This document shows, piece by piece, positions 25,950-34,608 of a stretch of DNA of 64,000 bases; the stretch's first letter is position 1; each line of letters opens with the position of its first letter. The position numbers were made by a program, and so were the translations under genes. This DNA is from Methylocystis parvus OBBP (GTDB lineage Bacteria; Pseudomonadota; Alphaproteobacteria; Rhizobiales; Beijerinckiaceae), in assembly GCF_027571405.1 (NCBI RefSeq), contig NZ_CP092970.1, positions 124,001 to 188,000 of the forward strand, written 5' to 3'. The notes under the pieces are model-generated. The model had not been told where the DNA came from, ran no database searches, and worked only from the letters and a program-made list of their open reading frames with translations.

Positions 25950-27077
25950 ATGACCCTGGATGACATGATTTCGGACGGCGAATTCAAAAATGGCCCGACC
26001 AATTTGCGGGGCATCAAGATTGCAACCCTGCGGTTTGGTGCATTTTATCTTATAGTTTTGATAATCATTGTTTCGACATTTTTATCTTCGGTAGAAGAAA
26101 TATCAGCAAATTTCATAGGATTAAGAATAATTCAATTTCTATCAATTATTATGCTTGCAGGCTTATTATCATGCTGTATTTATATTGCGCATGAAAAGTT
26201 GACGGAAATTACGACGTCGGAAGATTCGTTGCCGATATTGCTCATTGCCTCATTCGCGTTGTCATTGATAGCGGCTGCACTATGGGCTGGAGCGCATAAT
26301 TTTTACCCGGCTCTCCTTGGGACGCCACCTGCCGCGCCGCATTCCCTTGACAACTTTGGGGGGCTTGTTGTCATTTCCTGGGGGTTTCTGTTCGGCTGGT
26401 CGTGCCTGTTCGTAGCGCTTGTTTTTGCCTTTGAGCTCAACGATCGCAAACTGCGTCTGGCGGCAATCCGTGAGGAGGCGCTGGGCGCCCAGATGCGGGC
26501 GCTGCGCTATCAGATCAATCCACACTTCCTATTCAATACGCTCAATTCCATCGCGGGGCTGATCGAGGAAGGCGCGGCCACGCAGGCCGAGCGCATGGTC
26601 CTGTCGCTTTCAACCTTTCTACGGACCACACTCGCGCTCGATCCATTTCACGATGTGCCGCTCGCGGATGAGATCGCGCTTCAAAAAGAATATCTGGGCA
26701 TCGAGCGGGAGCGGTTTTCCGACCGCATGACCTTCTCCATCACTATGGATCCGAATGCCGCCGAAGCACTGGTTCCAAGCCTGATCCTCCAGCCGCTCAT
26801 CGAAAATGCCATCAAGCATGGCGTAGGCATGACGCGCGGCAGGGTTGAAATATCGTTGACGGCCCACAGGGAGAAAGATCGTCTGTGCGTCACGATTGAA
26901 AACGACATGCCCCGGAACGAGGCAGAGATAACAAAGCCGTCAGGGGTGGGAGTTGGCCTCAGGAACGTTGCCGATCGCTTGCGTGCCCGCTTCCAGGACA
27001 ATTGCGTCATGCGGACCGGACCTATGGGCAATGATCGATTCAAGGTTTCGCTTGAACTGCCATGGCGAACCGCATGA
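25950..27077 (+). CDS. LytS/AlgZ-type sensor histidine kinase, orphan
   Basis: A GAGGGAG site six bases before the ATG at 25950 sets the start. The membrane region (residues about 25-165) is encoded by unusually AT-rich sequence. The cytoplasmic part matches the 18282 kinase: NPHFLFNTLNS with the phospho-accepting His, VLSLSTFLRTTLALDPFHD, IENAIKHGVG and VGVGLRNVADRLRARF. It ends LELPWRTA with ATGA, where a response regulator should start but does not. All kinase motifs are intact. Confidence 0.8.
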   Translation: MTLDDMISDGEFKNGPTNLRGIKIATLRFGAFYLIVLIIIVSTFLSSVEEISANFIGLRIIQFLSIIMLAGLLSCCIYIAHEKLTEITTSEDSLPILLIASFALSLIAAALWAGAHNFYPALLGTPPAAPHSLDNFGGLVVISWGFLFGWSCLFVALVFAFELNDRKLRLAAIREEALGAQMRALRYQINPHFLFNTLNSIAGLIEEGAATQAERMVLSLSTFLRTTLALDPFHDVPLADEIALQKEYLGIERERFSDRMTFSITMDPNAAEALVPSLILQPLIENAIKHGVGMTRGRVEISLTAHREKDRLCVTIENDMPRNEAEITKPSGVGVGLRNVADRLRARFQDNCVMRTGPMGNDRFKVSLELPWRTA

Positions 27078-27190
27078 CGGGGAGGAGTTGTTTCGTGGCT
27101 GAAGACCGCGCGCTTGCGCTAATCGAGGAGGATTTTGGCGCTGGGCTGTCCAAAGCCGTCGCGAAAAACGTGATGGTCTATCACCGCAGG
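27074..27190 (+). pseudogene. Fragment of a GlxA-type AraC-family regulator
   Basis: After the kinase stop, the frame reads AEDRALALIEEDFGAGLSKA, then VAKNVMVYHRR. This matches the end of the DJ-1/GATase-like domain of GlxA-type regulators. The frame enters the IS66 left end at 27192. Both the start and the AraC DNA-binding half are missing. Confidence 0.4.
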
Positions 27191-27270
27191 CGTAAGCGTG
27201 ATCGGACGGTCGCCTACCGGATCGCATTTGGAGTGGGTTAGGTGTCCACCATGGAATAGGCGGACACCAA

Positions 27271-27744
27271 ATGTCGGCGGCGAAGAATGGCGGCACACGG
27301 CGCACGTGGAGCCTTGAGGATCGGCAGCGGATCGTCGCGGAGGCGTTGGCGCCCGGCGCGTCCGTGGCGGCGGTTGCTCGGCGACATGGATTGAACGCCA
27401 ATTTGGTTTTCAAATGGCTGCGGCGTTCGCGCGAAGGCTGGCTGGATCGTCGGCGCGCGCCGGCGAAAGAGACGGCGGCCGCGAGAATGTCGCCGGATCT
27501 TGCCGCGCAGACCTTTGTTCCGGTCGAGTTGCTGGAGCTGAAACCGGCTTCGATGAGCCCGGCTCTGGCGCCGTCATCGGCGCCGGTGGCGAAGATCGCC
27601 GCTACGCCGGTGCGGGGGGCGCGCAAGAGCGTGCGGCGCGGCGCCATGGAAGTCAGCCTGCCGAATGGCGCGCGCTTGTCGCTCGACGCAGATGTGGACA
27701 CGGAAGCTCTGCACCGCGTGTTGTCTGCGCTGGGCGATCTGTGA
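27271..27744 (+). CDS. tnpA: IS66 accessory protein TnpA (copy 1)
   Basis: The 157-residue product begins MSAAKNGGTRRTWSLEDRQR. It has a transposase_8-type helix-turn-helix (IVAEALAPGASVAAVARRHG, LNANLVFKWLRRSRE) that probably binds the element ends. A variable linker and a C-terminal NGARLSLDADVDTEAL segment follow. Its TGA overlaps the tnpB ATG. Confidence 0.85.
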   Translation: MSAAKNGGTRRTWSLEDRQRIVAEALAPGASVAAVARRHGLNANLVFKWLRRSREGWLDRRRAPAKETAAARMSPDLAAQTFVPVELLELKPASMSPALAPSSAPVAKIAATPVRGARKSVRRGAMEVSLPNGARLSLDADVDTEALHRVLSALGDL

Positions 27745-28097
27745 TGCTTCAGTTCGCGCCGGGGATGAAGGTCTATCTGGCGCTGAAGCCCGTCGACATG
27801 CGGCGCGACTTCGACGGACTCGCCGCCGACGCGGCGCAGGTGCTTCGCAACGATCCTTTTTCCGGCGCAGCCTTCGTGTTCCGTAGCAAGCGCGGCGACT
27901 ACGTGAAGATTTTGACTTGGGACGGGTCGGGCCTGTGTCTTTTCGCCAAGCGGCTGGAGAAGGGAAAGTTCGTCTGGCCGCCGATCGTCGAGGGCGCGTT
28001 GCAATTGACAGCGGCGCAACTGGCCTTGCTGATCGAGGGGATCGACTGGCGGCGGACGGTTGCGCCAGAAGCGCCGGAACGCCCGGTCTTCCTTTAG
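27744..28097 (+). CDS. tnpB: IS66 Orf2 family protein TnpB (copy 1)
   Basis: The 117-residue length is normal. It shows the family signatures [59 protein letters not shown] and [10 protein letters not shown]. It is needed for IS66 transposition by an undefined mechanism. The copy looks intact, although its partner tnpC is broken. Confidence 0.88.
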   Translation: MLQFAPGMKVYLALKPVDMRRDFDGLAADAAQVLRNDPFSGAAFVFRSKRGDYVKILTWDGSGLCLFAKRLEKGKFVWPPIVEGALQLTAAQLALLIEGIDWRRTVAPEAPERPVFL

Positions 28098-28149
28098 AAT
28101 CCATGCATTCTCAAGCTGCGCCGACGCGTGTCTTGTGGTAGACAAAACC

Positions 28150-28471
28150 ATGTCGCGCGCCGCTGCTGATTTGCCAGAAGACCCCGTCGAACTGCGACGG
28201 TTCGCGGAGGCGCTCGCCGCGGAAGTTCACGCCAAGACACTGCTGATCGAGAAGCTGAAAATGCAGCTCGCCGTTTTGCGGCGCGCGCGCTTCGGGCGTT
28301 CGACCATCTCCCGCTCGAGACGGTCGTCCACGACGCGCCCTGCGTCTGCCCGACCTGCGGCGGAAGCAAATTCGGACGGGTCGGCGTCGACGAGCGCGAG
28401 ATGCTGGAATACGTCGCCTCGCACTTCAAGCGCGTCGCGCATGTGCGGCCGCGCCTGCGAGACGATCGTTC
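28150..28471 (+). pseudogene. tnpC: IS66 transposase TnpC, internally deleted and truncated (copy 1)
   Basis: The first 55 residues match copy 2 ([32 protein letters not shown]). After CGGGCGTTCG about 150 bases are missing and the frame shifts. The zinc-finger-like [12 protein letters not shown] segment remains in another frame. Homology ends at 28471, so the DDE domain is absent. Confidence 0.75.
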
Positions 28472-28473
28472 AT

Positions 28474-28606
28474 GCTGCTCCGGCGTCAGCCTGATCGCGG
28501 GATGGCCTTCGATGACGGCGAGGCGCTTCTCGACCCCTTGCACCGCCCGGACGATGGCGCCGAGCGTCGGCGCATAATCGGGTGGCCGGTTTTCGTGAAC
28601 GGCTGC
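28474..28606 (-). pseudogene. Fragment resembling a plasmid DUF6118-type protein
   Basis: Between the truncated IS66 and the IS630 left end, the minus strand reads ENRPPDYAPTLGAIVRAV, then VEKRLAVIEGHPAIRLTPEQ. This resembles DUF6118-type plasmid proteins found near conjugation genes. Both ends are cut by insertion sequences. The assignment is from memory of the motif only. Confidence 0.35.
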
Positions 28607-28697
28607 TAGAGCGCCTTGTGATTGAGCCGACTCGGAGGGGGTTCCCGAATCGGGGGTGATTTGATTCAACCATCCGGCTGGGTGGAGGCCGACTGGG

Positions 28698-29411
28698 ATG
28701 GCTGGATCGTATTCTCAAGATTTACGTGATCGGGTGATCGACGCGGTCCTTCGGGAGGGCATGAGCCGACGCGCGGCTGGGGCGCGGTTTGGCGTCAGCG
28801 AGTCTTCGGCCATCCGATGGTTGAGGCGCGTCGAGGAAAGCGGCTCCCGCGCGGCGGGGCAACTGGGAGGCCACAAGCGTTTGAAGCTTGAACCGCATCG
28901 CGCCTTTCTGGAAGCGCTGCGCGCCGAAAAGTCGGATGCGACCCTGCAAGCGCTTTGCGACCGCTTGCAGGCGGAGCATGGCGTTGCGGCCGACGTCTCG
29001 GTGATGAGCCGCTTCCTTCGCCGGATTGGCGTCACGTTCAAAAAAAGACGCTCGTCGCGCGCGAGCAGGATCGACCGGACGTAAAGCGCCATCGCGAACG
29101 CTGGCGGCGGCGTCAAGCCGACGTCGATCCCCGCCGCCTGGTTTTCATCGACGAGACCTGGGCCAAGACCAATATGACGCGGGTCCATGGCTGGGCGCCG
29201 CGCGGCGAGCGGCTGATCGATAAAGTCCCGCACGGCCATTGGACGACGGCGACCTTCCTCGCCGCCTTGCGCTGCGACCGCATCGACGCGCCCTGCCTGT
29301 TCGACGGTCCGATCAACGGCGAACGCTTCCTCGCCTATGTCGAACAATTTCTCGTTCCGACGCTCGCATCCGGCGACATCGTCGTGCTCGACAATCTCGG
29401 CTCGCACAAAG
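28698..29411 (+). pseudogene. IS630 transposase, 5' part (two frames, then IS66 insertion)
   Basis: The first frame (28698-29084) holds the helix-turn-helix region (SRRAAGARFGVSESSAIRWL). At 29041-29047 the heptamer A AAA AAG allows a -1 shift into the frame that continues KTLVAREQDRPD, then the DDE part: LVFIDETWAKTNM (first Asp) and IVVLDNLGSHKG (second Asp). The frame shift is probably programmed rather than a mutation. The IS66 insertion at 29412 separates off the last catalytic Glu. Confidence 0.75.
29404..29411. repeat. Left 8-bp target-site duplication of IS66 copy 2
   Basis: GCACAAAG precedes the IS66 left end and is repeated exactly at 32630-32637 after the right end. Eight bases is the normal IS66 duplication, so this insertion is recent enough to retain it. 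Confidence 0.85.
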
Positions 29412-29489
29412 GTATGCGTGATCTGACGACCGCCTACCGGAACGCATATGGAGTTGGTTAGGTGTCCACCATCGAACAGGTGGACACCA

Positions 29490-29963
29490 ATGTCGGCGGC
29501 GAAGGATGGCGTCAAGCGGCGCACGTGGAGCCTTGAGGAGCGGCAGCGGATCGTTGCGGAGGCGTTGGCGCCTGGCGCGTCCGTAGCGGCTGTCGCGCGA
29601 CGGCACGGATTGAACGCCAATCTGGTTTTCAAGTGGCTGCGGCGTTCGCGCGAAGGCTGGCTGGATCGCCGGCGGGGGCCGGCGAAAGAGACAGCGCCCG
29701 CGAAAATGTCGCCGGAGCTAGCCGCACAGACTTTCGTTCCCGTCGAGCTGCTGGAGTTGAAGCCGGCTCCGATGAGCCCGGCTCTGCCGCCGTCGTCGGC
29801 GCCGGTGGCGAAGATTGCCGCCACGCCGGCGCGGGTGTCGCGCAAGAACGTGCGGCGCGGCGCCATGGAAGTCAGCCTGCCGAATGGCGCGCGCTTGTCG
29901 CTCGACGCAGATGTGGACACTGAGGCTCTGCGCCGCGTGTTGTCGGCGCTGGGTGACCTTTGA
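29490..29963 (+). CDS. tnpA: IS66 accessory protein TnpA (copy 2)
   Basis: The 157-residue product closely matches copy 1: RRTWSLEERQRIVAEALAPG, then the helix-turn-helix ending NLVFKWLRRSREGW. The ATG lies just after the TCCACC...GGTGGA palindrome at about 29464-29487, which may act as an operator. The stop overlaps tnpB. Confidence 0.87.
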   Translation: MSAAKDGVKRRTWSLEERQRIVAEALAPGASVAAVARRHGLNANLVFKWLRRSREGWLDRRRGPAKETAPAKMSPELAAQTFVPVELLELKPAPMSPALPPSSAPVAKIAATPARVSRKNVRRGAMEVSLPNGARLSLDADVDTEALRRVLSALGDL

Positions 29964-30316
29964 TGCTTCAGTTCGCGCCGGGGGTGAAGGTCTATCTGGC
30001 GTTGAAGCCCGTCGACATGCGGCGCGGTTTCGACGGACTCGCCGCCGACGTGGCGCAGGTGCTTCGCAACGATCCCTTCTCCGGCGCGGCTTTCGTGTTC
30101 CGGAGCAAGCGCGGCGATTACGTGAAGATCTTGACCTGGGACGGGTCGGGCCTGTGTCTTTTCGCCAAGCGGCTGGAGAAGGGAAAGTTCGTCTGGCCGC
30201 CGATCGTCGAGGGCGCGTTGCAATTGACGGCGGCGCAACTGGCCTTGCTGATCGAGGGGATCGACTGGCGGCGGACGGTTGCGCCAGAAGCGCCGGAACG
30301 CCCGGTCTTCCTTTAG
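29963..30316 (+). CDS. tnpB: IS66 Orf2 family protein TnpB (copy 2)
   Basis: The 117-residue product has [19 protein letters not shown], then [20 protein letters not shown] and [10 protein letters not shown]. It differs from copy 1 in only a few residues. The Arg-Gly in MRRGFDGL is the usual family form; copy 1 has Asp there. Confidence 0.9.
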   Translation: MLQFAPGVKVYLALKPVDMRRGFDGLAADVAQVLRNDPFSGAAFVFRSKRGDYVKILTWDGSGLCLFAKRLEKGKFVWPPIVEGALQLTAAQLALLIEGIDWRRTVAPEAPERPVFL

Positions 30317-30368
30317 AATCCATGCATTCTCGAGCTGCGCCGACGCGTGTCTTGTGGTAGACAAAACC

Positions 30369-31949
30369 ATGTCGCGCGCCGCTGCCGATTTGCCCGAAGA
30401 CCCCACCGAACTGCGACGGTTCGCCGAGGCGCTCGCCGCGGAAGTTCACGCCAAGACCCTGCTGATCGAGAAGCTGAAAATGCAGCTCGCCGTTTTGCGG
30501 CGCGCGCGTTTCGGGCGTTCGTCGGAAAAGCTCGACCGCGATATCGAACAGCTCGAACTCTTGATCGGCGACATGGAGGAGAGCGACGCCGGGCGCGTGG
30601 CGCGAAGCGAAGCGACCACAAACGGCGCTTCGTCATCGACCCCGAAGAAGCCGTCCGTTCGTGCGCCTCTGCCCGACCATCTCCCGCTAGAGACGGTCGT
30701 GCACGACGCGCCCTGCGTCTGCCCGACCTGCGGCGGGAGCAAATTCGGACGGGTCGGCGTCGACGAGCGCGAGATGCTGGAATATGTCGCCTCGCACTTC
30801 AAGCGCGTGGCGCATGTGCGGCCGAAGATGAGCTGCCGCGCCTGCGAGACGATCGTTCAGGCGCCCATGCCGACGCTGCCGATCGAGAAGGGACGGCCGG
30901 GGCCGGCGCTGCTGGCTCATGTCATCGTCGCCAAATATTGCGATCACCTTCCGTTGCATCGCCAGTCCGGCATTTACGCACGCGAAGGCGTGACGATCGA
31001 CCGCTCGGTCATGGCCGGCTGGGTCGGCCATATGGCGGCGCTGCTGGAGCCGCTGGCCGAGTGCATCGCGCGTCACGTGCGCGGCGGTCCCGCCGTTCAT
31101 GCTGACGATACGACGGTGCCCGTGCTCGATCCGGGACGCGGCAGAACGAAGACTGGCCGATTATGGACGGCGGTGCGCGATGAAAGGCCCTATGGGTCGA
31201 CGGCGCCGCCGGCCGCCTTCTACCTCTACTCGCCGGACCGCACGTCCGAGCACGCCCATGCCTTGCTGAAGGGCTGTCGCGGCCATCTCCATGCCGATGG
31301 CTACACGGGCTTCGGCGGCCTTTACGAGGCCGATCCGAAAACCGGCGCGCCGGCGCCGCTGAAGGAGGTCGCCTGCTGGGCGCATGCGAGGCGCAAGCTC
31401 TACGACGTGCATATCGAAACGAAATCGCCGGCGGCGGCCGAAGCGCTCGACATCATCGCGCGGCTCTTCGTCATCGAGGCCGGCGTCAAAGGCAAGCCGC
31501 CGGCCGAGCGCGTCGCCGCGCGCCGGGAACGATCGGCTCCCGTCCTTGCCGAACTCCGCGCCTTCCTTGACGCGACGCTGGCCAAAATCAGCGGCAAGAG
31601 CGACTTCGCCAAGGCCATCCGTTATGCGACCTCGCGCTGGATGGCCTTGATCCGCTACGTCGACGACGGACGTCTCGAGATGACGAACAACGCTGCCGAA
31701 CGTGCCGTCAGGCCCCTGACATTGGGCAGAAAAAACTACCTCTTTGCCGGCTCCGACGAGGGCGGGCGAAGGGCGGCGATCATGTATACGCTGATCGAAA
31801 CCGCGCGCTTCAACGACGTCGATCCGGAAGCCTGGCTCGCCGACGTCATCGCTCGCATCGCCGATCACCCGATCAACCGGATCGATGATCTCCTTCCCTG
31901 GAAATGGAAGCCTCATGCGGAAGCCGCCGCGCCATCTCGGGCAGCTTAA
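30369..31949 (+). CDS. tnpC: IS66 DDE transposase TnpC (copy 2)
   Basis: The 526-residue product starts with a coiled leader ([20 protein letters not shown]). A CxxC zinc-finger segment ([21 protein letters not shown]) follows, then the DDE domain with [15 protein letters not shown] (Asp), [14 protein letters not shown] (Asp) and [20 protein letters not shown] (Glu). The C-terminal IS66 helix ([17 protein letters not shown]) is present. All catalytic residues are visible, so it should be active. Confidence 0.92.
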   Translation: MSRAAADLPEDPTELRRFAEALAAEVHAKTLLIEKLKMQLAVLRRARFGRSSEKLDRDIEQLELLIGDMEESDAGRVARSEATTNGASSSTPKKPSVRAPLPDHLPLETVVHDAPCVCPTCGGSKFGRVGVDEREMLEYVASHFKRVAHVRPKMSCRACETIVQAPMPTLPIEKGRPGPALLAHVIVAKYCDHLPLHRQSGIYAREGVTIDRSVMAGWVGHMAALLEPLAECIARHVRGGPAVHADDTTVPVLDPGRGRTKTGRLWTAVRDERPYGSTAPPAAFYLYSPDRTSEHAHALLKGCRGHLHADGYTGFGGLYEADPKTGAPAPLKEVACWAHARRKLYDVHIETKSPAAAEALDIIARLFVIEAGVKGKPPAERVAARRERSAPVLAELRAFLDATLAKISGKSDFAKAIRYATSRWMALIRYVDDGRLEMTNNAAERAVRPLTLGRKNYLFAGSDEGGRRAAIMYTLIETARFNDVDPEAWLADVIARIADHPINRIDDLLPWKWKPHAEAAAPSRAA

Positions 31950-32604
31950 AAGCGCTCTCCTCGACATGGGCGAGGAGGCCATGCTGCTGGAAGAACTCGA
32001 TGGGCTCGTCGCCGGCGTGCTCGTTTGTCCGGAGATGATCCCGCCGAGCGAATGGCTGCCGGTCGTCTGGGGGCAGACGGACGAGGAGGCGGCGCCCGCC
32101 TTCGACTCGATGGCTCACCTGAACGAAGTGCTGGCGCTCGTCATGGCGCACTACAATGATCTCGCGAAACGGCTTTTCGAGAGGCCCGGGACCTATGCGC
32201 CTTACTTCGCCATCGATGATCGCAACGGCGATGTGCTTTGGGAGTTGTGGATCGAAGGCTTCGAAAAGGCGGTGAAGCTTCGCCCCGCTGCATGGCGACC
32301 GTTGCTCGATGCGGACTTGGATACCGCCAAAGCCATGTCGGGCTTGCTGACGCTCGCCGATATCGCTCGAGGCGACGCGCGCTTCTCCAAGCTCGAGCAT
32401 GACGCCCTCGCATCAACCGCGACGGAACTGATCGGCCCGTTCGTCTTGGCCCTCAATAAATGGCGTCTCGAAAGCCATGATCTCGGCGACATGACGCCAG
32501 TATCGTCGCCGCTCACATCCACTTCGTTCGGCAAAGTCGGTCGCAACGATCCCTGTCCATGCGGATCAGGCAAAAAATACAAGAAATGCTGCGGCCTCAA
32601 CTGA
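31915..32604 (+). CDS. UPF0149/YecA-family protein with C-terminal SEC-C motif, IS66 passenger
   Basis: The start at 31915 ([20 protein letters not shown]) overlaps the end of tnpC. Residues about 15-165 match the helical UPF0149 domain ([40 protein letters not shown]). The last 20 residues are a SEC-C zinc-binding motif ([18 protein letters not shown]). SEC-C domains can bind zinc and contact SecB or ribosomes. The role in the element is unknown. Confidence 0.8.
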   Translation: MRKPPRHLGQLKSALLDMGEEAMLLEELDGLVAGVLVCPEMIPPSEWLPVVWGQTDEEAAPAFDSMAHLNEVLALVMAHYNDLAKRLFERPGTYAPYFAIDDRNGDVLWELWIEGFEKAVKLRPAAWRPLLDADLDTAKAMSGLLTLADIARGDARFSKLEHDALASTATELIGPFVLALNKWRLESHDLGDMTPVSSPLTSTSFGKVGRNDPCPCGSGKKYKKCCGLN

Positions 32605-32629
32605 TCCGCGGTCGTCGCATCACGCTTAC

Positions 32630-32637
32630 GCACAAAG
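32630..32637. repeat. Right 8-bp target-site duplication of IS66 copy 2
   Basis: GCACAAAG follows the right end directly and continues into the interrupted IS630 transposase. It pairs with 29404-29411. Confidence 0.85.
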
Positions 32638-32873
32638 GCAAGGCTGTGCGGCGCGCCCTGCGCGCGATCGGCGCCCACCTGTTGTTCCTGCCGAAATACT
32701 CGCCCGATCTCAATCCGATCGAACAGGTTTTCTCGAAGCTGAAGACACTGCTTCGGAAAGCCAAAGCGAGATCGCTCGACGCCGTCGCAGACGCAATCGC
32801 CCAAATCCTCAAAACCTACACGCCAGAGGAATGCGCAAACTACATCAAAGCCGCAGGATATGCGTCAACCTAA
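32638..32873 (+). pseudogene. IS630 transposase, 3' part
   Basis: The frame continues directly from LGSHKG on the other side of the IS66: KAVRRALRAIGAHLLFLPKY, then SPDLNPIEQVFSKLKTLLRK with the last catalytic Glu. It ends IKAAGYAST. Joined to 28698-29411 it makes one complete DDE transposase. Confidence 0.8.
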
Positions 32874-32898
32874 ATGCAAAAAGCTCTAGTGCACTGAC

Positions 32899-33036
32899 TC
32901 AGACGGAAGGTTCAGGAAGCTCGGCGAGCTTGTCGAATATGGCCTTTGCCGGCTTTGTCCAGGCGAAGGGCTGCGCTGATTTGTTGTGCTCCCTGATGTA
33001 GCGAGCGATCTCGGCTTCGAGTTGGGGCACGGACTT
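32899..33036 (-). pseudogene. Second IS630-family transposase remnant, C-terminus
   Basis: The minus strand reads SVPQLEAEIARYIREHNKSA, then QPFAWTKPAKAIFDKLAELP. This is the usual C-terminus of another IS630 subgroup. Only about 45 residues remain. The following bases up to 33308 show no supported gene. Confidence 0.55.
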
Positions 33037-33308
33037 GAATGTAAATAGGCGAGGGAGGATGACCCCACGAAGTTCATTCACAACATTTTGATATTGTAAC
33101 TGGATTCGACGATGGAGAGGGGTCCCGTTCAGCGCCGATTTGGACCCCTCCAAAAAGAGCGGAAATCGTTGGAAGTCCATGCATTTATAAATCAAGCGCA
33201 TCGGGTCCCGCTTCGGAGCTTTTTCACACGCATGCTATCGGTCAGCTTCGATCGGCGCCGACCGCCAACCCGCTGCACAACAAAATCTGGGTCGACATCA
33301 CCATTTTT

Positions 33309-34511
33309 CTATGGGCTTGATGCGGCGAACCGGCCCCGCGACACATAGACCGTAAGAACGACGGAGGCGATCATCAATATCGTCGTCGCGAAGAACGGCG
33401 CCAACGGAGAAAGCTGGTGCAGACTCGCGCCCAGCACTGGTCCCAACGCTTGACCCATGCCCTGACCGACGACGTTGATTCCCGCGGCCTTGCCTTGTGC
33501 GTCCGCGCCGACGCGCAAACTCAGCGCAGCAAGGTTTCCGGGGAGCATAAGTCCAATCGCCGAGCCAAAAATGACGAGAGCGCCGAAAATCTCCGCATAA
33601 GTTTGCGCCAGCGCCGCGATCATCATGGCAAAAGCCGCCGTTACTGCGCCGACATTCAGCAATCGTTCTGGCGTTCACGCCAGAACGCGCAGGGCGAGTC
33701 CTTGAACGACCACCATTGCAAGCGCCGTCGCCATGAGCGCCGCACCAGCCCTGGCGATCGAGTCCTGGGATGAAAAGCCCAAAGCGTCCTGCAAGCGGAG
33801 CGCCGTGACCTGCTGCAAAATCGCATATGCAGTGACCCCGAGCAGGGTGATTGCGAGAAAGGGCCAGATTCTCGCAAGCGGCGAAGGAAGGCCGTTGCCG
33901 GAGACCTTTACTTCGCGACGTCCTGGTTCTCGCACAAGCAGAAAAACGCCGGCGAATGAAACGGCGACAAGCGCCGCGATCATCTCGAAAACAAAGACAG
34001 CGTCCTTGCCGCCAAGCTTCCATGCAAGCGTGGCGCCCAGAACGACGCCGCCGCCAAAAGCCGCGCCGATGAGGCCCATGCCCCCGGCGCGACGCGACGG
34101 CGCCGTCAAGTCCGCGACATAAGCCTGGGCCGCGGGCAACAAGCCGGCTGAAACCACTACCTGAACCGACCGGCTAACGAACAAAAGGATCAGCGCGAAA
34201 GCCGCGGAAATCGTCTCGCCGATCCGAGCCCCGACGATGACGCTGAACGCAGCCGGCCCCAATGACGCGCCCGCGAGGGCGATCAACATCACCTTCCGCC
34301 TCCCGATCCGCTCGCTGACATAGCCCCAGATCGGCGCGCAGACGATCAGGAGTAGCGCCGAGACGCTCAGGATCGCGCCGGTTTCTATATCTGAAAATCC
34401 GAGGCGGCGGCCGAGTGGGGGAAGAACCACAAGCAAGAACGATTGACCCGCCGCGCTTGCGGCGAGTCCGAGAAGCACAGGCAAAGCGTCGCGGCCGGGA
34501 AGCGGACCCAA
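33309..34511 (-). pseudogene. MFS transporter interrupted by a single in-frame TGA
   Basis: Exactly 401 codons, the normal size of a 12-helix MFS carrier, lie in one frame. The only break is TGA at 33675-33677, after residue 278. The first part shows LLVVLPPLGRRLGFSDIETG and the loop motif YVSERIGRRKVM between helices 2 and 3. The second part has several more helices (AIGLMLPGNLAALSLRVGAD). The stop lies in the loop of a perfect 10-bp hairpin. Substrate is unknown. It is presumably inactive unless the stop is read through. Confidence 0.75.
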
Positions 34512-34608
34512 TGGAATTGCCTCTCTGTCGGATCAGTTACTCCGACGAAGACGTTGGTCTCTTTGTCATCGAACCTTCAAGGCCACAACATGCTGCGGCA
34601 TCGGGCTT

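Larger units (their letters stand above)
27192..28471 (+). mobile_element. IS66-family element copy 1, right part lost
   Basis: The left end begins GTAAGCGTGATC and carries tnpA, tnpB and a damaged tnpC. It parallels copy 2 (29412-32629) closely until 28471. There the sequence changes abruptly to unrelated DNA, and no right inverted repeat follows. Both copies carry a GGTGTCCACC...GGTGGACACC-like palindrome before tnpA, perfect in copy 2 and altered here. Confidence 0.75.
29412..32629 (+). mobile_element. Complete IS66-family element copy 2 with passenger gene
   Basis: The element runs from GTATGCGTGATC to GATCACGC-like right end (ATCACGCTTAC) and is 3,218 bases long, flanked by GCACAAAG on both sides. 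It contains tnpA, tnpB, tnpC and a UPF0149/SEC-C gene. All four frames are open, so the element looks mobile. Confidence 0.85.
28609..32886 (+). mobile_element. IS630-family element interrupted by an IS66 element
   Basis: The ends begin GAGC inside matching CTAGAGC motifs (TA at 28607-28608 and 32887-32888), the TA duplication expected of IS630. Removing the internal IS66 and one target copy leaves about 1.05 kb, the usual size. The transposase runs from 28698 to 29411 and resumes at 32638. Confidence 0.75.

Noticed and set aside
28715..30406. Minus-strand open frame of 563 codons across IS630 and IS66
   Set aside because: It is the antisense shadow of two transposase genes and contains no recognisable domain; a parallel shadow occurs over IS66 copy 1.
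33675..33677. TGA in the MFS gene as a selenocysteine or recoding site
   Set aside because: The hairpin spans the stop rather than following it, and MFS carriers are not known selenoproteins; a nonsense mutation is simpler.
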